In this document: in pieces, positions 26,225 to 38,191 of the stretch
Position numbering within the stretch: the first letter of the stretch is position 1
Layout: each line of letters starts with the position of its first letter
Source of the DNA: Euwallacea fornicatus
Taxonomy: Eukaryota; Arthropoda; Insecta; Coleoptera; Curculionidae
Assembly (NCBI RefSeq): GCF_040115645.1
Contig: NW_027096008.1
Coordinates: 1,550,001-1,614,000 of the forward strand
Direction: 5' to 3'
Length of the DNA: 64,000 bases
Notes under the pieces: generated by a model
Databases searched by the model: none
What the model was told of the DNA's origin: nothing
What the model saw: the letters and a program-made list of their open reading frames with translations, nothing else
Translations under genes and position numbers: made by a program

Positions 26225-29200
26225 TCTTTAAAATGACACAACAATTCATGATTGCATCTTGTTGAATTTCCAAGAAAAATAGTACTTTATGTGCTCAAAC
26301 ACACAACTTTTGTGACTTTTCAAACTTTGAAGCTCGATAACTTCGGCAAATGTGGAACAAATTTCTTAAACAAAGTGTCAAATTAATCATCTCGACGAGA
26401 TCTTTAAAATGACACAACAATTCATGATTGCATCTTGTTGAATTTCCAAGAAAAATAGTACTTTATGTGCTCAAACACACAACTTTTGTGACTTTTCCAA
26501 TTTTGAAGCTCGATAACTTCGGCAAATGTGGACCAAATTTGTTAACCAAAGTGTCAAATTCATCAGCTCGACGAGATCTTTAAAATGACACAACAATTCA
26601 TGATTGCATCTTGTTGAATTTCCAAGAAAAATAGTACTTTATGTGCTCAAACACACAACTTTTGTGACTTTTCAAACTTTGAAGCTCGATAACTTTGGCA
26701 AATGAGGACCAAATTTGTTAAACAAAGTGTCAAATTAATCAGCTCGACGAGATTTTGAATATGTCACAACACATCATGATTGCATCTTGTTGAATTTCCA
26801 AGAAAAATAGTACTTTATGTGCTCAAACACACAACTTTTGTGACTTTTCAAACTTTGAAGCTCGATAGCTTCGGCAAATGAGGACCAAATTTGTTAAACA
26901 GAGTGTAAAATTAATCAGCTCGACGAGATTTTGAAGATGTCACAACACATCATGATTGCATCTTGTTGAATTTCCAAGAAAAATAGTACTTTATGTGCTC
27001 AAACACACAACTTTTGTGACTTTTCCAATTTTGAAGCTCGATAAATTTGGCAAATGTGGACCAAATTTGTTAACCAAAGTGTCAAATTAATCAGCTCGAC
27101 GAGATCTTTAAAATGACACAACAATTCATGATTGCATCTTGTTGAATTTCCAAGAAAAATAGTACTTTATGTGCTCAAACACACAAGTTTTGTGACTTTT
27201 CCAAATTTGAAGCTCGATAACTTTGGCAAATGTGGACCAAATTTGTTAAACAAAGTGTCAAATTAATCAGCTCGACGAGATTTTGAATATGTCACAACAC
27301 ATCATGATTGCATCTTGTTGAATTTCCAAGAAAAATAGTACTTTATGTGCTCAAACACACAACTTTTGTGACTTTTCAAACTTTGAAGCTCGATAGCTTT
27401 GGCAAATGTGGACCAAATTTGTTAACCAAAGTGTCAAATTAATCAGCTCGACGAGATCTTTAAAATGACACAACAATTCATGATTGCATCTTGTTGAATT
27501 TCCAAGAAAAATAGTACTTTATGTGCTCAAACACACAACTTTTGTGACTTTTCAAACTTTGAAGCTCGATAACTTCGGCAAATGTGGAACAAATTTCTTA
27601 AACAAAGTGTCAAATTAATCATCTCGACGAGATTTTGAATATGTCACAACACATCATGATTGCATCTTGTTGAATTTCCAAGAAAAATAGTACTTTATGT
27701 GCTCAAACACACAACTTTTGTGACTTTTCAAACTTTGAAGCTCGATAACTTCGGCAAATGTGGAACAAATTTCTTAAACAAAGTGTCAAATTAATCAGCT
27801 CGACGAGATCTTTAAAATGACACAACAATTCATGATTGCATCTTGTTGAATTTCCAAGAAAAATAGTACTTTATGTGCTCAAACACACAAGTTTTGTGAC
27901 TTTTCCAAATTTGAAGCTCGATAACTTTGGCAAATGTGGACCAAATTTGTTAAACAAAGTGTCAAATTAATCAGCTCGACGAGATTTTGAATATGTCACA
28001 ACACATCATGATTGCATCTTGTTGAATTTCCAAGAAAAATAGTACTTTATGTGCTCAAACACACAACTTTTGTGACTTTTCAAACTTTGAAGCTCGATAG
28101 CTTTGGCAAATGTGGACCAAATTTGTTAACCAAAGTGTCACATTAATCAGCTCGACGAGATCTTTAAAATGACACAACAATTCATGATTGCATCTTGTTG
28201 AATTTCCAAGAAAAATAGTACTTTATGTGCTCAAACACACAAGTTTTGTGACTTTTCCAATTTTGAAGCTCGATAACTTCGGCAAATGAGGACCAAATTT
28301 GTTAAACAAAGTGTCAAATTAATCAGCTCGACGAGATTTTGAATATGTCACAATACATCATGATTGCATCTTGTTGAATTTCCAAGAAAAATAGTACTTT
28401 ATGTGCTCAAACACACAACTTTTGTGACTTTTCAAACTTTGAAGCTCGATAGCTTCGGCAAATGAGGACCAAATTTGTTAAACAGAGTGTAAAATTAATC
28501 AGCTCGACGAGATTTTGAATATGTCACAACACATCATGATTGCATTTTGTTGAATTTCCAAGAAAAATAGTACTTTATGTGCTCAAACACACAACTTTTG
28601 TGACTTTTCAAACTTTGAAGCTCGATAGCTTCGGCAAATGAAGACCAAATTTGTTAAACAAAGTGTCAAATTAATCAGCTCGACGAGATTTTGAAGATGT
28701 CACAACACATCATGATTACATCTTGTTGAACTTCTAAGAAAAATAGTACTTTATGTGCTCAAACACACAACTTTTGTGACTTTTCAAACTTTGAAGCTCG
28801 ATAGCTTCGGCAAATGAGGACCAAATTTGTTAAACAGAGTGTAAAATTAATCAGCTCGACGAGATTTTGAATATGTCACAACACATCATGATTGCATCTT
28901 GTTGAATTTCCAAGAAAAATAGTACTTTATGTGCTCAAACACACAACTTTTGTGACTTTTCAAACTTTGAAGCTCGATAGCTTCGGCAAATGAAGACCAA
29001 ATTTGTTAACCAAAGTGTCAAATTCATCAGCTCGACGAGATCTTTAAAATGACACAACAATTCATGATTGCATCTTGTTGAATTTCCAAGAAAAATAGTA
29101 CTTTATGTGCTCAAACACACAAGTTTTGTGACTTTTCCAAATTTGAAGCTCGATAACTTTGGCAAATGTGGAACAAATTTGTTAAACAAAGTGTCAAATT

Positions 29201-30940
29201 AATCAGCTCGACGAGATTTTGAATATGTCACAACACATCATGATTGCATCTTGTTGAATTTCCAAGAAAAATAGTACTTTATGTGCTCAAACACACAACT
29301 TTTGTGACTTTTCAAACTTTGAAGCTCGATAGCTTTGGCAAATGTGGACCAAATTTGTTAACCAAAGTGTCAAATTAATCAGCTCGACGAGATCTTTAAA
29401 ATGACACAACAATTCATGATTGCATCTTGTTGAATTTCCAAGAAAAATAGTACTTTATGTGCTCAAACACACAAGTTTTGTGACTTTTCCAAATTTGAAG
29501 CTCGATAACTTTGGCAAATGTGGACCAAATTTGTTAAACAAAGTGTCAAATTAATCAGCTCGACGAGATTTTGAATATGTCACAACACATCATGATTGCA
29601 TCTTGTTGAATTTCCAAGAAAAATAGTACTTTATGTGCTCAAACACACAACTTTTGTGACTTTTCAAACTTTGAAGCTCGATAGCTTTGGCAAATGTGTA
29701 CCAAATTTGTTAACCAAAGTGTCAAATTAATCAGCTCGACGAGATCTTTAAAATGACACAACAATTCATGATTGCATCTTGTTGAATTTCCAAGAAAAAT
29801 AGTACTTTATGTGCTCAAACACACAACTTTTGTGACTTTTCAAACTTTGAAGCTCGACAGCTTTGGCAAATGTGGACCAAATTTGTTAACCAAAGTGTCA
29901 AATTAATCAGCTCGACGAGATCTTTAAAATGACACAACAATTCATGATTGCATCTTGTTGAATTTCCAAGAAAAATAGTACTTTATGTGCTCAAACACAC
30001 AACTTTTGTGACTTTTCCAATTTTGAAGCTCGATAACTTCGGCAAATGAGGACCAAATTTGTTAAACAAAGTGTCAAATTAATCAGCTCGACGAGATTTT
30101 GAATATGTCACAACACATCATGATTGCATCTTGTTGAATTTCCAAGAAAAATAGTACTTTATGTGCTCAAACACACAACTTTTGTGACTTTTCAAACTTT
30201 GAAGCTCGATAGCTTCGGCAAATGAGGACCAAATTTGTTAAACAGAGTGTAAAATTAATCAGCTCGACGAGATTTTGAATATGTCACAACACATCATGAT
30301 TGCATCTTGTTGAATTTCCAAGAAAAATAGTACTTTATGTGCTCAAACACACAACTTTTGTGACTTTTCAAACTTTGAAGCTCGATAGCTTCGGCAAATG
30401 AGGACCAAATTTGTTAAACAGAGTGTAAAATTAATCAGCTCGACGAGATTTTGAAGATGTCACAACACATCATGATTGCATCTTGTTGAATTTCCAAGAA
30501 AAATAGTACTTTATGTGCTCAAACACACAACTTTTGTGACTTTTCCAATTTTGAAGCTCGATAAATTTGGCAAATGTGGACCAAATTTGTTAACCAAAGT
30601 GTCAAATTAATCATCTCGACGAGATCTTTAAAATGACACAACAATTCATGATTGCATCTTGTTGAATTTCCAAGAAAAATAGTACTTTATGTGCTCAAAC
30701 ACACAACTTTTGTAACTTTTCCAATTTTGAAGCTCGATAACTTCGGCAAATGTGGACCAAATTTGTTAACCAAAGTGTCAAATTCATCAGCTCGACGAGA
30801 TCTTTAAAATGACACAACAATTCATAATTGCATCTTGTTGAATTTCCAAGAAAAATAGTACTTTATGTGCTCAAACACACAACTTTTGTGACTTTTCAAA
30901 CTTTGAAGCTCGATAACTTCGGCAAATGTGGAACAAATTT
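26070..30940 (+). repeat. 4.9-kb segmental duplication, copy 2
   Basis: This copy matches 19382-24252 with the same rare substitutions. Known differences are ATCATCTCG against ATCATCTTG (20937 in copy 1) and the 173-bp patch. Near-identity over this length implies a recent event. The right breakpoint falls in GAACAAATTT, a segment shared by many monomers, so homology at the breakpoint was available. Confidence 0.9.
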
Positions 30941-30976
30941 GTTAACCAAAGTGTCACATTAATCAGCTCGACGAGA

Positions 30977-32384
30977 TCTTTAAAATGACACAACAATTCA
31001 TGATTGCATCTTGTTGAATTTCCAAGAAAAATAGTACTTTATGTGCTCAAACACACAACTTTTGTGACTTTTCAAACTTTGAAGCTCGATAGCTTCGGCA
31101 AATGAGGACCAAATTTGTTAAACAGAGTGTAAAATTAATCAGCTCGACGAGATTTTGAATATGTCACAACACATCATGATTGCATCTTGTTGAATTTCCA
31201 AGAAAAATAGTACTTTATGTGCTCAAACACACAACTTTTGTGACTTTTCAAACTTTGAAGCTCGATAGCTTCGGCAAATGAAGACCAAATTTGTTAAACA
31301 AAGTGTCAAATTAATCAGCTCGACGAGATTTTGAAGATGTCACAACACATCATGATTACATCTTGTTGAACTTCTAAGAAAAATAGTACTTTATGTGCTC
31401 AAACACACAACTTTTGTGACTTTTCAAACTTTGAAGCTCGATAACTTCGGCAAATGTGGACCAAATTTCTTAAACAAAGTGTCAAATTAATCAGCTCGAC
31501 GAGATTTTGAATATGTCACAACACATCATGATTGCATCTTGTTGAATTTCCAAGAAAAATAGTACTTTATGTGCTCAAACACACAACTTTTGTGACTTTT
31601 CAAACTTTGAAGCTCGATAGCTTCGGCAAATGAGGACCAAATTTGTTAAACAGAGTGTAAAATTAATCAGCTCGACGAGATTTTGAATATGTCACAACAC
31701 ATCATGATTGCATCTTGTTGAATTTCCAAGAAAAATAGTACTTTATGTGCTCAAACACACAACTTTTGTGACTTTTCAAACTTTGAAGCTCGATAGCTTC
31801 GGCAAATGAGGACCAAATTTGTTAAACAGAGTGTAAAATTAATCAGCTCGACGAGATTTTGAATATGTCACAACACATCATGATTGCATCTTGTTGAATT
31901 TCCAAGAAAAATAGTACTTTATGTGCTCAAACACACAACTTTTGTGACTTTTCAAACTTTGAAGCTCGATAGCTTCGGCAAATGAAGACCAAATTTGTTA
32001 AACAAAGTGTCAAATTAATCAGCTCGACGAGATTTTGAAGATGTCACAACACATCATGATTACATCTTGTTGAACTTCTAAGAAAAATAGTACTTTATGT
32101 GCTCAAACACACAACTTTTGTGACTTTTCAAACTTTGAAGCTCGATAACTTCGGCAAATGTGGACCAAATTTCTTAAACAAAGTGTCAAATTAATCAGCT
32201 CGACGAGATTTTGAATATGTCACAACACATCATGATTGCATCTTGTTGAATTTCCAAGAAAAATAGTACTTTATGTGCTCAAACACACAACTTTTGTGAC
32301 TTTTCAAACTTTGAAGCTCGATAGCTTCGGCAAATGAGGACCAAATTTGTTAAACAGAGTGTAAAATTAATCAGCTCGACGAGA
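30977..32384 (+). repeat. Four-monomer HOR (704 bp), two copies
   Basis: The rare unit with GATTACATC and ACTTCTAAG followed by ATAACTTCGG occurs at 31329 and 32033, 704 bp apart. The units around it (CAGAG, ATGAAG, the tagged unit, CAGAG) repeat in order. The next unit after the second copy carries GACCACATTTG (about 32515), not seen in the first. Confidence 0.78.
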
Positions 32385-34523
32385 TTTTGAATATGTCACA
32401 ACACATCATGATTGCATCTTGTTGAATTTCCAAGAAAAATAGTACTTTATGTGCTCAAACACACAACTTTTGTGACTTTTCAAACTTTGAAGCTCGATAG
32501 CTTCGGCAAATGAAGACCACATTTGTTAAACAAAGTGTCAAATTAATCAGCTCGACGAGATTTTGAAGATGTCACAACACATCATGATTGCATCTTGTTG
32601 AATTTCCAAGAAAAATAGTACTTTATGTGCTCAAACACACAACTTTTGTGACTTTTCCAATTTTGAAGCTCGATAAATTTGGCAAATGTGGACCAAATTT
32701 GTTAACCAAAGTGTCAAATTAATCATCTCGACGAGATCTTTAAAATGACACAACAATTCATGATTGCATCTTGTTGAATTTCCAAGAAAAATAGTACTTT
32801 ATGTGCTCAAACACACAACTTTTGTGACTTTTCCAATTTTGAAGCTCGATAACTTCGGCAAATGTGGACCAAATTTGTTAACCAAAGTGTCAAATTCATC
32901 AGCTCGACGAGATCTTTAAAATGACACAACACATCATGATTGCATCTTGTTGAATTTCCAAGAAAAATAGTACTTTATGTGCTCAAACACACAACTTTTG
33001 TGACTTTTCAAACTTTGAAGCTCGATAGCTTCGGCAAATGAGGACCAAATTTGTTAAACAGAGTGTAAAATTAATCAGCTCGACGAGATTTTGAAGATGT
33101 CACAACACATCATGATTGCATCTTGTTGAATTTCCCAGAAAAATAGTACTTTATGTGCTCAAACACACAACTTTTGTGACTTTTCCAATTTTGAAGCTCG
33201 ATAAATTCGGCAAATGTGGACCAAATTTGTTAACCAAAGTGTCAAATTAATCATCTCGACGAGATCTTTAAAATGACACAACAATTCATGATTGCATCTT
33301 GTTGAATTTCCAAGAAAAATAGTACTTTATGTGCTCAAACACACAACTTTTGTGACTTTTCCAAATTTGAAGCTCGATAACTTCGGCAAATGTGGACCAA
33401 ATTTGTTAACCAAAGTGTCAAATTCATCAGCTCGACGAGATCTTTAAAATGACACAACAATTCATGATTGCATCTTGTTGAATTTCCAAGAAAAATAGTA
33501 CTTTATGTGCTCAAACACACAACTTTTGTGACTTTTCAAACTTTGAAGCTCGATAACTTCGGCAAATGTGGAACAAATTTCTTAAACAAAGTGTCAAATT
33601 AATCAGCTCGACGAGATCTTTAAAATGACACAACAATTCATGATTGCATCTTGTTGAATTTCCAAGAAAAATAGTACTTTATGTGCTCAAACACACAAGT
33701 TTTGTGACTTTTCCAAATTTGAAGCTCGATAGCTTCGGCAAATGAGGACCAAATTTGTTACACAAAGTGTCAAAGTAATCACCTCAACGAGATTTTGAAG
33801 ATGTCACAACAAATCATGATTGCACCTTGTTGAATTTCCAAGAAAAATAGTACTTTATGTGCTCAAACACACAACTTTTGTGACTTTTCAAACTTTGAAG
33901 CTCGATAGCTTCGGCAAATGAAGACCAAATTTGTTAAACAAAGTGTCAAAGTAATCACCTCAACGAGATTTTAAAGATGTCACAACACATCATGATTACA
34001 TCTTGTTGAACTTCCAAGAAAAATAGTACTTTATGTGCTCAAACACACAACTTTTGTGACTTTTCCAATTTTGAAGCTCGATAACTTTGGCAAATGTGGA
34101 CCAAATTTGTTAAACAGAGTGTAAAATTAATCAGCTCGACGAGATTTTGAATATGTCACAACACATCATGATTGCATCTTGTTGAATTTCCAAGAAAAAT
34201 ATTACTTTATGTGCTCAAACACACAACTTTTGTGACTTTTCAAACTTTGAAGCTCGATAGCTTCGGCAAATGAAGACCAAATTTGTTAAACAAAGTGTCA
34301 AATTAATCAGCTCGACGAGATTTTGAAGATGTCACAACACATCATGATTGCATCTTGTTGAATTTCCAAGAAAAATAGTACTTTATGTGCTCAAACACAC
34401 AATTTTTGTGACTTTTCCAATTTTGAAGCTCGATAAATTTGGCAAATGTGGACCAAATTTGTTAACCAAAGTGTCAAATTAATCATCTCGACGAGATCTT
34501 TAAAATGACACAACAATTCATGA

Positions 34524-34730
34524 TTGCACCTTGTTGAATTTCCAAGAAAAATAGTACTTTATGTGCTCAAACACCCAACTTTTGTGACTTTTCCAATTTT
34601 GAAGCTCGATAACTTCGGCAAATGTGGACCAAATTTGTTAACCAAAGTGTCAAATTCATCAGCTCGACGAGATTTTGAATATGTCACAACACATCATGAT
34701 TGCATCTTGTTGAATTTCCAAGAAAAATAG
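34524..34730 (+). other. Chance 68-codon open frame, not a gene
   Basis: The frame begins at a TTG codon and ends at TAG (34728-34730), spanning more than one monomer. In most monomers the same frame stops at TAA inside the box GATCTTTAAAATG. Here an AATTCATCAG tail is joined to a TTTTGAATATG box, which removes that stop and lets the frame run into the next monomer. The translation is simply satellite sequence: no domain, signal or membrane segment stands out, there is no promoter, and its length is what loss of one stop would give. It is listed only so that it is not mistaken for a gene. Confidence 0.9.
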
Positions 34731-35552
34731 TACTTTATGTGCTCAAACACACAACTTTTGTGACTTTTCAAACTTTGAAGCTCGATAGCTTCGGCAAATG
34801 AAGACCAAATTTGTTAAACAAAGTGTCAAATTAATCAGCTCGACGAGATCTTTAAAATGACACAACAATTCATGATTGCATCTTGTTGAATTTCCAAGAA
34901 AAATAGTACTTTATGTGCTCAAACACACAAGTTTTGTGACTTTTCCAAATTTGAAGCTCGATAGCTTCGGCAAATGAGGACCAAATTTGTTACACAAAGT
35001 GTCAAAGTAATCACCTCAACGAGATTTTGAAGATGTCACAACAAATCATGATTGCACCTTGTTGAATTTCCAAGAAAAATAGTACTTTATGTGCTCAAAC
35101 ACACAACTTTTGTGACTTTTCCAATTTTGAAGCTCGATAACTTCGGCAAATGTGGACCAAATTTGTTAACCAAAGTGTCAAATTCATCAGCTCGACGAGA
35201 TCTTTAAAATGACACAACAATTCATGATTGCATCTTGTTGAATTTCCAAGAAAAATAGTACTTTATGTGCTCAAACACACAACTTTTGTGACTTTTCCAA
35301 TTTTGAAGCTCGATAACTTCGGCAAATGAGGACCAAATTTGTTAAACAAAGTGTCAAATTAATCAGCTCGACGAGATTTTGAATATGTCACAACACATCA
35401 TGATTGCATCTTGTTGAATTTCAAAGAAAAATAGTACTTTATGTGCTCAAACACACAACTTTTGTGACTTTTCAAACTTTGAAGCTCGATAGCTTCGGCA
35501 AATGAGGACCAAATTTGTTAAACAGAGTGTAAAATTAATCAGCTCGACGAGA

Positions 35553-35727
35553 TTTTGAATATGTCACAACACATCATGATTGCATCTTGTTGAATTTCCA
35601 AGAAAAATAGTACTTTATGTGCTCAAACACACAACTTTTTGACTTTTCAAATTTTGAAGCTCGATAGCTTCGGCAAATGAAGACCAAATTTGTTAAACAA
35701 AGTGTCAAATTAATCATCTCGACGAGA
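35553..35727 (+). repeat. 175-bp monomer with a 1-bp deletion
   Basis: The segment usually reading CTTTTGTGAC reads CTTTTTGAC here (about 35634-35642), one base shorter. All monomer starts upstream fall at 1 plus a multiple of 176; all forward ones downstream are one base early. It is the only net length change in the 51 kb forward arm. The following unit opens with TTTTTAAAATG, a single-base variant of the TCTTT box. Confidence 0.9.
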
Positions 35728-36783
35728 TTTTTAAAATGACACAACAATTCATGATTGCATCTTGTTGAATTTCCAAGAAAAATAGTACTTTATGTGCTCA
35801 AACACACAACTTTTGTGACTTTTCCAATTTTGAAGCTCGATAACTTTGGCAAATGTGGACCAAATTTGTTAAACAAAGTGTCAAATTAATCAGCTCGACA
35901 AGGTTATGAAGATGTCACAACACACCATGATTACATCTTGTTGAACTTCCAAGAAAAATAGTACTTTATGTGCTCAAACACACATATTTTGTGACTTTTC
36001 AAACTCTGAAGCTCGATAACTTTGGCAAATGTGGACCAAATTTGTTACACAAAGTGTCAAAGTAATCACCTCAACGAGATTTTGAAGATGTCACAACACA
36101 TCATGATTACATCTTGTTGAACTTCTAAGAAAAATAGTACTTTATGTGCTCAAACACACAACTTTTGTGACTTTTGAAACTTTGAAGCTCGATAACTTCG
36201 GCAAATGTGGACCAAATTTCTTAAACAAAGTGTCAAATTAATCAGCTCGACGAGATCTTTAAAATGTCACAACACATCATGATTGCATCTTGTTGAATTT
36301 CCAAGAAAAATAGTACTTTATGTGCTCAAACACACAACTTTTGTGACTTTTCCAATTTTGAAGCTCGATAACTTCGGCAAATGTGGACCAAATTTGTTAA
36401 CCAAAGTGTCAAATTCATCAGCTCGACGAGATCTTTAAAATGACACAACAATTCATGATTGCATCTTGTTGAATTTCCAAGAAAAATAGTACTTTATGTG
36501 CTCAAACACACAACTTTTGTGACTTTTCAAACTTTGAAGCTCGATAACTTCGGCAAATGTGGACCAAATTTGTTAACCAAAGTGTCAAATTCATCAGCTC
36601 GACGAGATCTTTAAAATGACACAACAATTCATGATTGCATCTTGTTGAATTTCCAAGAAAAATAGTACTTTATGTGCTCAAACACACAACTTTTGTGACT
36701 TTTCAAACTTTGAAGCTCGATAGCTTTGGCAAATGTGGACCAAATTTGTTAACCAAAGTGTCAAATTAATCAGCTCGACGAGA

Positions 36784-38191
36784 TCTTTAAAATGACACAA
36801 CAATTCATGATTGCATCTTGTTGAATTTCCAAGAAAAATAGTACTTTATGTGCTCAAACACACAACTTTTGTGACTTTTCCAATTTTGAAGCTCGATAAC
36901 TTCGGCAAATGAGGACCAAATTTGTTAAACAAAGTGTCAAATTAATCAGCTCGACGAGATTTTGAATATGTCACAACACATCATGATTGCATCTTGTTGA
37001 ATTTCCAAGAAAAATAGTACTTTATGTGCTCAAACACACAACTTTTGTGACTTTTCAAACTTTGAAGCTCGATAGCTTCGGCAAATGAGGACCAAATTTG
37101 TTAAACAGAGTGTAAAATTAATCAGCTCGACGAGATTTTGAAGATGTCACAACACATCATGATTGCATCTTGTTGAATTTCCAAGAAAAATAGTACTTTA
37201 TGTGCTCAAACACACAACTTTTGTGACTTTTCCAATTTTGAAGCTCGATAAATTTGGCAAATGTGGACCAAATTTGTTAACCAAAGTGTCAAATTAATCA
37301 ACTCGACGAGATCTTTAAAATGACACAACAATTCATGATTGCATCTTGTTGAATTTCCAAGAAAAATAGTACTTTATGTGCTCAAACACACAAGTTTTGT
37401 GACTTTTCCAAATTTGAAGCTCGATAACTTTGGCAAATGTGGACCAAATTTGTTAAACAGAGTGTAAAATTAATCAGCTCGACGAGATTTTGAATATGTC
37501 ACAACACATCATGATTGCATCTTGTTGAATTTCCAAGAAAAATAGTACTTTATGTGCTCAAACACACAACTTTTGTGACTTTTCCAATTTTGAAGCTCGA
37601 TAACTTCGGCAAATGAGGACCAAATTTGTTAAACAAAGTGTCAAATTAATCAGCTCGACGAGATTTTGAATATGTCACAACACATCATGATTGCATCTTG
37701 TTGAATTTCCAAGAAAAATAGTACTTTATGTGCTCAAACACACAACTTTTGTGACTTTTCAAACTTTGAAGCTCGATAGCTTCGGCAAATGAGGACCAAA
37801 TTTGTTAAACAGAGTGTAAAATTAATCAGCTCGACGAGATTTTGAAGATGTCACAACACATCATGATTGCATCTTGTTGAATTTCCAAGAAAAATAGTAC
37901 TTTATGTGCTCAAACACACAACTTTTGTGACTTTTCCAATTTTGAAGCTCGATAAATTTGGCAAATGTGGACCAAATTTGTTAACCAAAGTGTCAAATTA
38001 ATCAACTCGACGAGATCTTTAAAATGACACAACAATTCATGATTGCATCTTGTTGAATTTCCAAGAAAAATAGTACTTTATGTGCTCAAACACACAAGTT
38101 TTGTGACTTTTCCAAATTTGAAGCTCGATAACTTTGGCAAATGTGGACCAAATTTGTTAAACAGAGTGTAAAATTAATCAGCTCGACGAGA
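36784..38191 (+). repeat. Four-monomer HOR (704 bp), second family
   Basis: The order ATGAGG unit, CAGAG unit, ATAAATTTGG unit with the rare tail ATCAACTCG, then ACAAGTTTT unit occurs twice; ATCAACTCG is at about 37297 and 38001, exactly 704 bp apart. The two copies differ mainly in the opening box of the first unit (TCTTT at 36784, TTTTG at 37488). Confidence 0.78.

Larger units (their letters stand above)
1..33616 (+). repeat. Forward satellite array, homogeneous zone A
   Basis: 191 monomers of exactly 176 bp by landmark phase. Units draw on a restricted variant set: the opening box is mostly TCTTT or TTTTGAATATG, the middle is ACAACTTTT or ACAAGTTTT, and the tail is AATTAATCAG, AATTCATCAG or AATTCACCAG followed by CTCGACGAG. 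Neighbours are often different types, while distant blocks match closely, which is the signature of higher-order repeats and segmental duplication. No non-satellite sequence was seen. A few rarer variants (GTGTCACATT, CAATACATC, GCATTTTGTTG, ACTTCTAAG) are useful tags because they recur at whole-monomer distances. B-type sequence enters only once, at about 24400-24500. Confidence 0.93.

Noticed and set aside
34524..34730. 68-residue reading frame as a protein-coding gene
   Set aside because: It is plain satellite sequence across two monomers, starts at TTG, and exists only because one stop is missing from this unit pair.
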